A stretch of DNA of 39,926 nucleotides from an uncultured Myxococcales bacterium (GCA_937872925.1 CALMUT010000242.1:1-39926), one strand, 5' to 3'; shown: positions 7,946 through 15,721, counted from the stretch's first letter. Program-made: numbers and translations. The notes: a model not told the origin generated them from the sequence alone.

Positions 7946-8370
7946 AGGTCGTCGTTCTCGCCGTCGGGAAGCTAAAAGACAAGGCCCTGCGCAGCGTCGC
8001 GGACGACTACCTGGGGCGGCTGCGCCACTACACGCGCTGCGAAGAGATCGAGGTGCGTCAGGCCACCGAGTTCCCCAAGCATACCGCGGGCATTTCCAGC
8101 TGGGTGGCCCTTGAGGTCGACGGGGAGCGGCTGAGCAGCACGGAGCTGTCTGCGCGCCTGGAGCGCTACGGGAGCACGGGAAAAGGCGTGGTGGGTTTCC
8201 TGATCGGCGGCGCCGACGGCATCCCCGCCGCGCTCAGTGCGAGCGCCCATTTTCGTTTGTCTCTCTCCAGCTTGACCCTCCCGCATCAATTGGCGCGAGT
8301 CATCCTGTACGAGCAGATCTACCGCAGCTTCACCATTTTGCGCGGTGAGCCCTACGCGCGGGAGAACTGA
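7942..8370 (+). CDS. rlmH: 23S rRNA (pseudouridine1915-N3)-methyltransferase RlmH
   Basis: 142 residues from GTG 7942. RlmH is a SPOUT methyltransferase that methylates pseudouridine 1915 in helix 69 of the 23S rRNA. The core is clear: start strand VVVLAVGKLKD, then VALEVDGERLSS, the SAM-binding knot loop GFLIGGADG, and LTLPHQLARVILYEQIYRSF. Two things are odd. It is about 13-15 residues shorter than the usual 155-159, the gap lying between the first helix region and the VALEVDG strand. The C-terminal PYHK/PYHR signature reads PYAREN, so the family histidine is missing. Position next to rsfS is canonical. Confidence 0.92.
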   Translation: MKVVVLAVGKLKDKALRSVADDYLGRLRHYTRCEEIEVRQATEFPKHTAGISSWVALEVDGERLSSTELSARLERYGSTGKGVVGFLIGGADGIPAALSASAHFRLSLSSLTLPHQLARVILYEQIYRSFTILRGEPYAREN

Positions 8371-8397
8371 AGTTGCCAGAGCTTCTGAGACAGCTCA

Positions 8398-9183
8398 CTA
8401 AGTCGCGGCGCGTTTCTTCGCGCGTGCACGGTCCACCAGCCATGCGATCCCGATGGACACGACGTACAGGACGATTAGAGGAACCGCGAGCAGGAACTGG
8501 CTCGTGACATCCGGCGGCGTAATGATGGCTGCGAGCAAGAACGCAATCACCACAAAGTAGCGCGCGAACTGGATCAGGTGCCTGTGGGTGATCAGTCCTG
8601 CGAGGCTCAAGAAGAAGATCAGTACCGGAAGCTCAAACACGGCACCGAAGGCCATCAACATACGAGTCACGAACTCGATGTAGTCGCCGATCATCACGGT
8701 CGGCTTGACTTCGAATCCCTCCTTGCCGACCGGGCCACTGAAGCCAAGCAGATACTGGAACGCGATAGGAAAGGCGACCCTCCAGCCGAAGTAGCCGCCC
8801 GTGGCGAAGAGCAAGCAGGACGAAAAAACAAACGGCAGCGCCAGACGTTTTTCTCCGGAGTACAGCCCCGGCGCGACGAAGGACCAGAGTTGGTACAGCA
8901 TCACAGGCAACGAGAGCACCACGCCTCCCAACAGCGCGAGCTTCAGATAAGCCACAAAAAGCGAGGCGGGGGCAGGGAAGTGAAGCGCCGCTTGTCCAGT
9001 GAGCTTCTGTTCGTTCCAAGCCTGGATGAACGGAGTCGTCAGCCAATGCAGCAACGTTTCGCGGAAAAACCACGCCACGCCCGTACCGATGGCGAACGCT
9101 AGCAGCATGCGCAGGATCCGAGAGCGCAGCTCCGCCAGGTGCTCCCAGAAGGTCATGGTCGCTTGCTCGGGATCTTCGCTCAC
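8398..9183 (-). CDS. tatC: Sec-independent protein translocase TatC
   Basis: 261 residues from GTG 9183, overlapping the tatB stop as GTGA. TatC is the inner-membrane receptor for twin-arginine signal peptides. The N-terminal HLAELRSRILR hallmark (~15-25) is followed by six predicted membrane segments; the conserved periplasmic loop region, FVAPGLYSGEKR, and the FELPVLIFFLSLAG segment are present, with ITPPDVTSQ near the end, as in typical TatC. The C-terminus is basic (RARAKKRAAT) and cytoplasmic. It converges with rlmH 27 bp away without an obvious strong terminator hairpin. Confidence 0.97.
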   Translation of the reverse strand: MSEDPEQATMTFWEHLAELRSRILRMLLAFAIGTGVAWFFRETLLHWLTTPFIQAWNEQKLTGQAALHFPAPASLFVAYLKLALLGGVVLSLPVMLYQLWSFVAPGLYSGEKRLALPFVFSSCLLFATGGYFGWRVAFPIAFQYLLGFSGPVGKEGFEVKPTVMIGDYIEFVTRMLMAFGAVFELPVLIFFLSLAGLITHRHLIQFARYFVVIAFLLAAIITPPDVTSQFLLAVPLIVLYVVSIGIAWLVDRARAKKRAAT

Positions 9184-9719
9184 GTGATGTCCCTGGCGCT
9201 GGGCGCGCCTTCTTCCGCAGTTGAGTCCCCACCGACGGCGTCTTGGGTCGTCCCAGCGTTGCTGGCGTCGGCCCTGCCGGCGCTGGGCGTTGTAGCGGGT
9301 TCCGCTGCGTCCGTTTCGGCGGTTTCTCCGTGCCAGGGCGCGTCCTCAGCCTCGTCGTCGTCGACGAGGTCGTCCGGAAGGGCCCCGTGGGCGTCTGCGC
9401 CCTCCAAAGGGTACTCGCGGAACGGATCCGCCTCGATGCTGTCTTGGTAGGGGTCGTTCTCTGGCGCGGTGGCCATCCGACCCGCCGCGCGCAGGTCCCC
9501 TCGTAGGATCCCTCGCAGTTCGGTCAGCCCTCCGTCGATGCCTTCATTGCGCAGGATGTCATCGATGCCGGTTTGGGCGCGCACCTCGGTGGTCAGACGC
9601 CGCAACTTGCCCATCCACTGGCCTAGGGTGCGCAGCATGCCGGGTAGCTTCTGGGGGCCGACAACGACCAGCGCGACGACGGCGATCAGCGCGATCTCAG
9701 AAAGCGAGATCCCGAACAC
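9180..9719 (-). CDS. tatB: Twin-arginine translocase subunit TatB
   Basis: 179 residues from GTG 9719 (residues ISLSEIALIAV place the start as in other TatB; a TTG at 9755 and a GTG at 9728 are alternatives). TatB forms the substrate-receptor complex with TatC. It has an N-terminal membrane helix (~5-20), the conserved Gly-Pro hinge (VVGPQKLP), an amphipathic helix (LPGMLRTLGQWMGKLRRL), then a long Asp/Glu/Ala-rich tail of ~110 residues that is probably disordered. FGISLSEI with Glu8 is typical of TatB rather than TatA. No tatA is in the window. The start lies 7 bp after a TACGGT -10-like box and has no Shine-Dalgarno sequence. Confidence 0.92.
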   Translation of the reverse strand: MFGISLSEIALIAVVALVVVGPQKLPGMLRTLGQWMGKLRRLTTEVRAQTGIDDILRNEGIDGGLTELRGILRGDLRAAGRMATAPENDPYQDSIEADPFREYPLEGADAHGALPDDLVDDDEAEDAPWHGETAETDAAEPATTPSAGRADASNAGTTQDAVGGDSTAEEGAPSARDIT

Positions 9720-9726
9720 GCCAGGC

Positions 9727-9755
9727 ACCGTAGTCCACGTCGTGGCGCCTCGCAA
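9727..9755 (-). promoter_or_regulatory. Candidate promoter of tatBC
   Basis: On the minus strand, TTGCGA (9755-9750) and TACGGT (9732-9727) are separated by 17 bp. The -10 box ends 7 bp before the GTG start of tatB, predicting a leaderless or nearly leaderless transcript. Confidence 0.4.
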
Positions 9756-9786
9756 AGCGAAACGACCCAGGCGTTCATTGGGGCTC

Positions 9787-9821
9787 GGGGCGGCCGGGGC
9801 GGCCGCTGGCCCGGGCGCCCC
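9787..9821. repeat. GC-rich tandem 9-mer and hairpin between the PHP gene and tatB
   Basis: GGGGCGGCC occurs twice head to tail (9787-9795 and 9796-9804), and GGGGCG can pair with CGCCCC at 9816-9821, giving a GC-rich stem. It lies between the end of the PHP-domain gene and the tatB promoter and could terminate the upstream transcript. It lacks a T-tract. Confidence 0.35.
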
Positions 9822-9851
9822 GCCAGGCCAGGAAACGATGGAAAGGCGGAA

Positions 9852-12017
9852 CTACTCCACCCAGATGGGGTTCGTAAATGCGAAGGGTTTGATGCCGGCC
9901 TGGTAGACGTTTGGCAGTGGGGTGTGGCCTTTTGCCAGCACCACCACGAAGCTCTTCGCAGGCACGCGCAGTGAAAACTTGGTGTCTAGTCGTACGACGT
10001 CCTGCTTGCCCTTGGGCAGGCTGATCCAGCGCACGCGATTGCCCTGGGGCCCGAGCAGTACCTCGACTTCGTCTACTCGGATCCAGGGCACCGCGCGCAC
10101 GCGGATTGCGAGCTCTTTGTCCTGATTGCCTCGCGCCGTCTCGCCGGGCTTCTTGCCGTCGAGGGTGACGTCTAGGATGGGGCCCGTTGTGACGGTAGCG
10201 TTGCCGGATTTGAGCGCAGCTATCAAAGTCTTGGGGCTTGCCTGAAGATCCGCGCTGTCGTCGCCACCGTCGGCAAATCGGATCATCGTGCGCGGCACGC
10301 CCGGGTCCAAAAAGAACAGCTTGTGGGAATCACTGCTGCCCGTGGCGGTGAAGCGGTGACCTTGGCCGAGCAAGCGGATCCAATCGAATAGCACCTTGCG
10401 GACTTTGGCTTCGCTGCTGGCGTCGAGGCCGTTCATGACTTCGATGCTGTCGAAGTCCCAGGAAAAAGTGTCCTTGGCCGTGTAGGGAAGACGCGCGGTT
10501 TTCGGGTCGAGTTTGAACTCGTGGAAATAGCCAATTTCGTCCCAGCGCGGGTGGTTCACCTGGATGATGCCGGTGGGACTCGCCTTTCGCATCTCTGCAA
10601 ATAGTGCTTTCGGCGTCGTGTTTTCGTAGCGCACGCGATCCGTCGTCTTCATCGGAATCAGATTGAAATGTCCGAAGCGGTTGCCCACGGTGCTGACTTC
10701 GCTGCCCACAGCGGTGACCAGGGGCGTTGCGAGTGCGCCATGCTGGAGCAGCGCCGCCACCATGGGCGCGAAATCCGTGACCGCGTAGTGGTCGCTTGCG
10801 ACGGCGAACTCGACGCCTTCCGCGGCGACGCTGACCAGCCGGGTTGCGAGGCCGATATCCGCGTCGACGCTCGGCGACTGGTGCAAATGCAGATCCGCTG
10901 CAAGTTGTCCCGGCGTGTTGATCACGCGGGGTAGCGTGCCGCTGAGAAAGACGTTCTTGCCCACGGAAATTTCTAGGTCAAAACGCTGCGCGTCGCGTTC
11001 GATGCCAGCCGTTGCGAGCACTTTGTATTTGCCGGCCGGCAAGGTGCGCACGAACCGTCCCGTCCCGCTCCAGGCGAACCGTCCCGCCCCGGTTTCGTCC
11101 CCGTCGTTTCCAAAGTTCGGGTCCGGCGTGCCCGAAGTGCCGCGGAAACTGAGTTTCGCTGCAACGGGACGGCCGTGTTCGTCCTTGAGTTCGACCACGA
11201 GGGTGGCTCCAGCCTTTTCCTTGGCGGGGCGGATTGGAAGGGTTTCGAAGCTCAGTTCACGGCGAACCCGGAGAGTCTGCGCGGGCACTAAGTTGCCCGA
11301 GCCGTATTGCGCCCGGATCTCTGCGGCGAGTCCCGGATTGCGCGCGCGATATGAGACGGCCATGTCTTTGGCCTCAAGAGTGCGCAGAAGTAGATCCCCC
11401 CCGGCGCCGTGTCGACCCACCCAAGTGCCGGCGCCAGAGAACGTTGCCCGCGTGCGCCCGTGGCCTTCCACAAAGTAGTCCGTGTTGCCCCATTTGAGCA
11501 GATCACCGAGGGCAACATGGGTCAGCTTGCCTCCGGAAACGTGCTGCAGCGTACTTTCGATGATCAGCTTGGGCGAGGTGGCGTCGAGGGAGAACAACGT
11601 CGTGACCTGTAGGCGCCCGGCACCCAGTGCAACTTCGGCGACGGTCTCGATGGCGTTGCCCGCGGCGCGCACGCTGCGCGCAGTCAGGTTGTGCGGCATG
11701 TGCCCGTCGATGACGACGGGGTGCAACATCCAGAGCCCGTCGATGTTCGGGGTGAGTTTCAACTGGGCTGCGCTCGCCGCAGTCGGCTGAGTGCGCCAAA
11801 AATCGACCAAATAGCCATCGCTCTTTCGCACGATTGCCACCACGTCTTTGCCGACCAACGCCAGATCCCCAGGTCGACCCCCGACGCGCAGACGGTCCCC
11901 AAGGAGCGCTTGGTCCACCACCACAACGGCTGCAGTGTCCGAACTGGCTGCGGGGCCTTCGGCGGACAAGAGCAGTGGTGCTAGGAGCCACCAACTGAGT
12001 CGGGCATGTTGCCGCAC
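9852..12017 (-). CDS. Exported PHP-domain metallohydrolase, CehA/McbA-like
   Basis: 721 residues from GTG 12017. A hydrophobic N-terminus (WWLLAPLLLS) fits a signal peptide. Residues ~30-365 are beta-rich, with a Pro-rich, possibly Ig/carboxypeptidase-regulatory-like segment at ~270-350 (VVELKDEHGRPVAAKLSFRG, then LPAGKYKVLATAG). The PHP domain follows: ADLHLHQSPSVDA (~374-386), VEFAVASDHYAVTDF (~402-416), a GSE at ~438-440, HFN at ~450, NHPRWDEIGYF (~489-499) and the late metal motif ATGSSDSHK (~558-566). These are the His/Asp/Glu ligands of a di- or trinuclear metal centre used for phosphoester, carbamate or related hydrolysis. The substrate is unknown. It is exported, unlike DNA-polymerase PHP domains, and is not obviously linked to downstream tatBC. 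Confidence 0.86.
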   Translation of the reverse strand: MRQHARLSWWLLAPLLLSAEGPAASSDTAAVVVVDQALLGDRLRVGGRPGDLALVGKDVVAIVRKSDGYLVDFWRTQPTAASAAQLKLTPNIDGLWMLHPVVIDGHMPHNLTARSVRAAGNAIETVAEVALGAGRLQVTTLFSLDATSPKLIIESTLQHVSGGKLTHVALGDLLKWGNTDYFVEGHGRTRATFSGAGTWVGRHGAGGDLLLRTLEAKDMAVSYRARNPGLAAEIRAQYGSGNLVPAQTLRVRRELSFETLPIRPAKEKAGATLVVELKDEHGRPVAAKLSFRGTSGTPDPNFGNDGDETGAGRFAWSGTGRFVRTLPAGKYKVLATAGIERDAQRFDLEISVGKNVFLSGTLPRVINTPGQLAADLHLHQSPSVDADIGLATRLVSVAAEGVEFAVASDHYAVTDFAPMVAALLQHGALATPLVTAVGSEVSTVGNRFGHFNLIPMKTTDRVRYENTTPKALFAEMRKASPTGIIQVNHPRWDEIGYFHEFKLDPKTARLPYTAKDTFSWDFDSIEVMNGLDASSEAKVRKVLFDWIRLLGQGHRFTATGSSDSHKLFFLDPGVPRTMIRFADGGDDSADLQASPKTLIAALKSGNATVTTGPILDVTLDGKKPGETARGNQDKELAIRVRAVPWIRVDEVEVLLGPQGNRVRWISLPKGKQDVVRLDTKFSLRVPAKSFVVVLAKGHTPLPNVYQAGIKPFAFTNPIWVE

Positions 12018-12023
12018 AGAGCA

Positions 12024-12029
12024 ACCTTA
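12024..12029 (-). promoter_or_regulatory. -10-like box before the PHP-domain gene
   Basis: TAAGGT on the minus strand ends 6 bp before the GTG start at 12017. No Shine-Dalgarno sequence is present and no convincing -35 was found at 15-18 bp. Confidence 0.25.
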
Positions 12030-12261
12030 GCCGCCCGGACGGTAGAAAAGCCACCGCCCAAGGCCGCGAAGCTCCCCGGATGGTTTCCCCCGAGTGCCAG
12101 TGGCCTCGCCCGTCCCAACGCACTCCCCGCGCTCAGCACAACGGATCGGAGAGACCCCGTCTGCCCTGAATTCCGAGGGCCGCGAGGTCCCTCTGGGCGC
12201 CCAGCCGCCGCAGCCCGGGCAAGTCGCGATTCGCCGGGCCCTGAACTCGCGATCAAATCGA

Positions 12262-12291
12262 TTACTCAATCTGGCCTTCCCCAGGTAAGCT
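12262..12291 (+). promoter_or_regulatory. Candidate promoter of the PrsW-family gene
   Basis: TTACTC (12262-12267), an 18-bp spacer, and TAAGCT (12286-12291) ending 6 bp before the GTG start at 12298. It lies in the 280-bp divergent region 12018-12297, the largest gene-free stretch of the window, in which nothing else stands out. Confidence 0.35.
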
Positions 12292-12297
12292 GCCGCG

Positions 12298-13323
12298 GTG
12301 TTATTCCTGCTGATATTCGCCATCTTCTTGGTTGGGATCTGTGTCTTCTTTTACGGACTCCTGATCAAAGGCGTGGACCGCTACGAGCCAGAGCCCTGGT
12401 GGTTGCTCATCGTTTGCTTTTTTTGGGGTGCGCTGGGGGCGACGTTTTTCTCCATCATCTTCAATACCGTGGGCGGGGCGGTGATCACGAGTGCGGTCGA
12501 CCCCCGCACCATGAACGAAGCTGCGGTTGCGCAGGGGCTGACCGCATCCTTCGTGGCTCCCCTGGTGGAAGAGTCATTTAAGGGCGTGTTCCTCCTCGTC
12601 CTTTGGGCTGCGAGCGCGTTCTGGCTGCGCGAGCTGGATGGGCCTCTCGACGGCGCCATCTACGGCGGCGTCATCGGGCTCGGTTTCACCCTCACCGAAG
12701 ACGTGCTGTACATCATGACCGCGGCGTCGAAGGCCGGGGTGGTTGGCTTTGGTGCCACCTTCGTCTTGCGGACGATTTTCGGCGGCCTAGGGCATGCGAC
12801 CTTCACCGCCATGACCGGCCTGGGCGTGGGGGTGGCGTCCGAAACGCGTAGCGTTCCCATCAAGATCCTGGCGCCCATCGGTGGCTGGACGGCCGCCGTG
12901 GGGCTGCACTTTCTACACAATTTCCTGGTCAGCTTTTTCGGATGCGGCGGCGTACTGCTCAAGTTCGCGGTGTTCCTGACCTTCGCGGTGCTGTTCTTCG
13001 TTCTGCTTTATATCCTGGCCTTCCGTGACCGCGCGATCGTGATGCGAGGACTGGCGGACGAAGTCGGCGTGGTCTGCCACCCCAAGGAATACAAGCTGAC
13101 GACTAGCGGCGCGATGCTGATCCCGCTCTACAACGTGATGGCGATCTCCGGAAGCGACGGCGGGTACATGGCCGCGCGCAAGAAGCAGCTGTTGCTGGCG
13201 GATTTGGCATTCCTCAAGCATCGAGAAAAACGTGGCGACACCGGGGCGGGGTCGCGGATCCAAAAAGTGCGCAGCGAACTCGTCGCCCTCAACGAGCGCG
13301 GCGTGTTCATCGGCAAGCGCTAG
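12298..13323 (+). CDS. PrsW-family intramembrane metalloprotease
   Basis: 341 residues from GTG 12298. PrsW proteases belong to the same intramembrane clan as CAAX/CPBP proteases and cleave membrane-embedded substrates such as anti-sigma factors. The catalytic motifs are visible in membrane segments: VAPLVEESFKG with the EExxK pair Glu91/Glu92 (~86-96), GLGFTLTEDVLYI with Glu134 (~127-139), GLGHATFTAMTG with His166, and HFLHNF with His204/His207 (~204-209). About eight hydrophobic segments cover residues 1-240; the last ~100 residues are soluble and basic and form a separate cytoplasmic tail (KQLLLADLAFLKHREKRG). The substrate is unknown. It stands alone, divergent from the PHP gene and convergent with the acyl-CoA dehydrogenase gene. 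Confidence 0.9.
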   Translation: MLFLLIFAIFLVGICVFFYGLLIKGVDRYEPEPWWLLIVCFFWGALGATFFSIIFNTVGGAVITSAVDPRTMNEAAVAQGLTASFVAPLVEESFKGVFLLVLWAASAFWLRELDGPLDGAIYGGVIGLGFTLTEDVLYIMTAASKAGVVGFGATFVLRTIFGGLGHATFTAMTGLGVGVASETRSVPIKILAPIGGWTAAVGLHFLHNFLVSFFGCGGVLLKFAVFLTFAVLFFVLLYILAFRDRAIVMRGLADEVGVVCHPKEYKLTTSGAMLIPLYNVMAISGSDGGYMAARKKQLLLADLAFLKHREKRGDTGAGSRIQKVRSELVALNERGVFIGKR

Positions 13324-13350
13324 GAACGGGCGCGCCATCGGCCGCGTCGG

Positions 13351-13373
13351 TCCGGCGCGCGAGCGGCGCCGGA
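13351..13373. terminator. Hairpin between convergent genes
   Basis: TCCGGCGC (13351-13358) and GCGCCGGA (13366-13373) form a perfect 8-bp stem with a 7-base loop in the 66-bp gap between the convergent PrsW-family and acyl-CoA dehydrogenase genes. It lacks a T-tract on either side, as often in high-GC genomes, and may serve both strands. Confidence 0.5.
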
Positions 13374-13389
13374 GCCGGGCGACTGCTGC

Positions 13390-14529
13390 TCAGCGAATCA
13401 TATTGCGCGCGATGACGATGCGTTGGATTTGGCTCGTGCCTTCGTAGATCTGCAGCACTTTGGCGTCGCGCATCAGCTTTTCAACTGGATAGTCTTTGAC
13501 GTAGCCGTTGCCGCCGAAGACCTGCACTGCGTCCACGGCGGTCTGCATCGCGCGGTCCGCCCCGAAGGCTTTGGCATAGGCGGAGACGATTGGGTCACGG
13601 ACGCCGTTGTCGAGATTCCAGGCAGCCTTCTGATACAAGAGGCGGGTGGCTTCCGCGCCGATAGCCATTTCCGCAAGCATCGCTTGGACCAGTTGGTGTT
13701 CAGCGATGGGAACTCCGAACGCCTTGCGTTCTTTGGCGTAGGCAACGCATTCGTCGATGCAGCGCTGCATCAGTCCAGTGGCAAGCGCGCCGATGTCCGG
13801 GCGCGTTTGGTTGAAGGTCTCCATCGCCAACTTGAAGCCCTGACCCTCAGGGGCAAGCAGGTTTGCTTTGGGTACCTTCACGTCTTCGAAGTGCACGGCC
13901 GCCGTGTCGCTGCCCCGCTGGCCCAGCTTGTCTTCGTGTTTGCCCACTTTGAGGCCGGGGGTGTCGCGGTCGACAATGAATGCGGCAATGCCCTTATGCT
14001 TCTTGGCGGTGTCGCTGGTGGCGAAGACCACGTAGAAACTCGCGAAGCTCGCGTTGGTGATCCAGCACTTTTCGCCGTTGATCACGAAGTCGTCCCCGAC
14101 CTGGGTGTAGCGTGTCTTCATGCCCGCCACGTCGCTGCCGCCGCTGGGCTCCGTGGTGCAGTAGCTGGCGAAGTGCGGCTCGGCAGTAAGCATTCCAAGG
14201 TACTTCTTCTTCTGCGCGTCGCTGCCGCCGAGCTTGATGGGCGTCAGGGCCAAGGTGTTGGCCAGCATGCTGGTGGTGATGCCTGTGCAGCCGTAGGCCA
14301 TCTGCTCAGTGATGAGGGCGTTCTCTAGCTCCCCCATGCCCGGTCCGCCGTGGTCTGCGGAGACCGTGGTGTTGACGAAGCCGAGTTCGTGCGCGGCTTC
14401 GAATACTTCCTTGGGGAACTTGCTGTCGCGATCGCACTCCGCTGCGACGGGCACGATGCGCTCTTTCGAGAAGCGCCGCGCCATTTCCACCAATGCGTTC
14501 TGTTCTTCAGAAAGACCGAAGTTCAACAT
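13390..14529 (-). CDS. Acyl-CoA dehydrogenase (short/medium-chain type)
   Basis: 379 residues from ATG 14529, with AAGGAG 8-13 bp upstream. This FAD enzyme oxidises an acyl-CoA to the trans-2-enoyl-CoA and passes electrons to ETF. All three domains are present: the N-terminal helical domain (LSEEQNALVEMARRFSKE), the FAD-contacting beta domain (YCTTEPSGGSDVAGMKT; CWITNASFASFYVVFA) and the C-terminal helical domain with GQGFKLAMETFNQTRPDIGA, VQVFGGNGYVKDYPVEKLMRDAK and the catalytic Glu363 in IYEGTSQIQR. The YEGT position of the base is that of short-, medium-chain and glutaryl-type enzymes rather than isovaleryl-type. Chain length is not decidable. It is the last gene of a tolC-ccmC-ccmD run, an unusual neighbourhood. 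Confidence 0.96.
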   Translation of the reverse strand: MLNFGLSEEQNALVEMARRFSKERIVPVAAECDRDSKFPKEVFEAAHELGFVNTTVSADHGGPGMGELENALITEQMAYGCTGITTSMLANTLALTPIKLGGSDAQKKKYLGMLTAEPHFASYCTTEPSGGSDVAGMKTRYTQVGDDFVINGEKCWITNASFASFYVVFATSDTAKKHKGIAAFIVDRDTPGLKVGKHEDKLGQRGSDTAAVHFEDVKVPKANLLAPEGQGFKLAMETFNQTRPDIGALATGLMQRCIDECVAYAKERKAFGVPIAEHQLVQAMLAEMAIGAEATRLLYQKAAWNLDNGVRDPIVSAYAKAFGADRAMQTAVDAVQVFGGNGYVKDYPVEKLMRDAKVLQIYEGTSQIQRIVIARNMIR

Positions 14530-14531
14530 TT

Positions 14532-14657
14532 CTACTCCTTTGCTCGCTTCTTCATCCGTTCGTACTCAGCTCGGACAGCTCGCGCGCCCATGGCGTAGCC
14601 AATGCTGAGTCCCACCAGCACCACGCCCGGTATGTAGATGATGTGCTCGAGGGTCAT
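14532..14657 (-). CDS. 41-residue single-pass membrane microprotein
   Basis: Starts at ATG 14657, overlapping the stop of the CcmD-family gene as ATGA, and ends 2 bp before the acyl-CoA dehydrogenase start. Residues ~6-23 (IIYIPGVVLVGLSIGYAM) form one membrane helix with small-residue GxxxG spacing; the remaining 18 residues are charged (ARAVRAEYERMKKRAKE) and helical, so N-out/C-in topology is likely. Size, coupling and position suggest a small partner of CcmC/CcmD or of the haem export machinery, but I do not recognise a named family. Confidence 0.65.
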   Translation of the reverse strand: MTLEHIIYIPGVVLVGLSIGYAMGARAVRAEYERMKKRAKE

Positions 14658-14968
14658 GACTCCGGGGCATCGTCTCGAGCGCGCGCGAGGCGACGATCCA
14701 AGTCGGCAAGCCGAGTTTCCAGCTGTCCCTGGCGCTTCCAGGTCGAAAATACGAACCAGAACAACACCACCCACAAGATGCAGTAGGCGACGATGAGGAG
14801 CGCCTCGGCGCTTGTGGATTCACGGCCGCCTTCCACGGGCACAAACTCGGTTGCCCGCTCTTCCGGGTTGGCGGAATTGGCGGGCACTTGGGCGAGCTCG
14901 AGGCGCGGCTGAAGTCCGAGCCAACTCCCCATGCTCTCGGTCTGGGTCACTTTCCAGAGATTGGACAC
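14654..14968 (-). CDS. CcmD-family cytochrome c maturation protein with long N-terminus
   Basis: 104 residues from GTG 14968; a strong AAGGAGG lies 6 bp upstream inside the ccmC end, which decides the start. CcmD is a small membrane protein that helps release haem-loaded CcmE from the CcmABC complex. Residues ~55-75 (LLIVAYCILWVVLFWFVF) form one membrane helix, followed by a basic stretch and a coiled-coil-like tail (QLETRLADLDRRLARA), the pattern of the alternative CcmD family (TIGR04391 as I recall it). The ~50-residue N-terminal part before the helix is longer than usual and would be periplasmic. It lies directly downstream of ccmC. Family assignment rests on pattern and context. Confidence 0.72.
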   Translation of the reverse strand: MSNLWKVTQTESMGSWLGLQPRLELAQVPANSANPEERATEFVPVEGGRESTSAEALLIVAYCILWVVLFWFVFSTWKRQGQLETRLADLDRRLARARDDAPES

Positions 14969-14969
14969 G

Positions 14970-15716
14970 TCATGCCTCCTTGGCGAGACCTTCGTCGATG
15001 GCGCGCTCTTCGGTATCACGCAGGCGAGCCGATAGTTCTAAGGTGCGTGCCCGTTGCCACAACAGCAGCCCCGCCAGCAGAGTGAAGGCCAGAAATCCGA
15101 CGCTGAGCGCGAGCTTCATGTCCGGGTGGGAGAGACCGCCCCCGCCCTTGGTGATGACTACGGGGTGATTGCCGCCCCATTTGCGCACGGAGTAGTGAAT
15201 GATGGGCAGGTTCACCGTGCCGAGCACTCCAAGGGCAGCGGCGAATTTGCGTTCGGCTTCGCCACTGCCGCCGAAACGCCGGAGCAAGACGACCGCGGCG
15301 TAAACCAACAGGCTCAGCAGCGTGGTCGTGAGCCGCGGATCCCAAGTCCAATACACGCCCCAGGCCTTCTTTGCCCAAAGTGGCCCGCTGGTGATCATCA
15401 AGATGCCGAAGATGGTCGCGCACTCCGCGCCTGCCTCTGCCCACGCGTTGCTGCGATTGCCCAGCTTCAGCAGATAGATCGCGCTGGCCACGCAGCACAC
15501 CACCCCAGAGAGGTACATGGCGTAGGCGGACGGCACGTGGAAATAGAAGATCTTTTGAGCCATGCCGCCCGCCTCTGCTTGGGCGACGGGCGCGCGAAAG
15601 AACGCCAGATACAAGAGCGCGAAAATCGACGCCAATGTGAGGCTCGCGAGCACCGCGAAGGCGGGCTTTTGTCTCAGCATGGGCGGCACGCTAGCGCGAA
15701 TCTTCAGCGCCGTCAT
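14970..15716 (-). CDS. ccmC: Haem exporter permease CcmC
   Basis: 248 residues from ATG 15716; a TTG at 15725 overlapping the upstream stop as TTGA is an alternative. CcmC presents haem to CcmE during cytochrome c maturation in the periplasm. Six hydrophobic segments are visible. The tryptophan-rich haem-handling motif is KKAWGVYWTWDPRLT (~116-130), and the two haem-ligand histidines are His60 in IFYFHVPSAYAMYL and His174 in LPIIHYSVRKWGG. It is followed by a CcmD-family gene 1 bp after the stop; ccmA and ccmB are not in the window, and a TolC-like gene precedes it on the same strand. Confidence 0.95.
   Translation of the reverse strand: MTALKIRASVPPMLRQKPAFAVLASLTLASIFALLYLAFFRAPVAQAEAGGMAQKIFYFHVPSAYAMYLSGVVCCVASAIYLLKLGNRSNAWAEAGAECATIFGILMITSGPLWAKKAWGVYWTWDPRLTTTLLSLLVYAAVVLLRRFGGSGEAERKFAAALGVLGTVNLPIIHYSVRKWGGNHPVVITKGGGGLSHPDMKLALSVGFLAFTLLAGLLLWQRARTLELSARLRDTEERAIDEGLAKEA
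14975..14981 (-). promoter_or_regulatory. Strong ribosome binding site of the CcmD-family gene
   Basis: AAGGAGG on the minus strand, 6 bp before GTG 14968, located within the last codons of ccmC. An ATG inside the spacer would give only an 8-codon frame, so the GTG is the real start. Confidence 0.65.
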
Positions 15717-15721
15717 GGCGC

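Noticed and set aside
7942..8370. RlmH as a pseudogene
   Set aside because: Although short, it is in frame throughout, keeps the knot motif GFLIGGADG and the LTLPHQLARV helix, and is coupled to rsfS.
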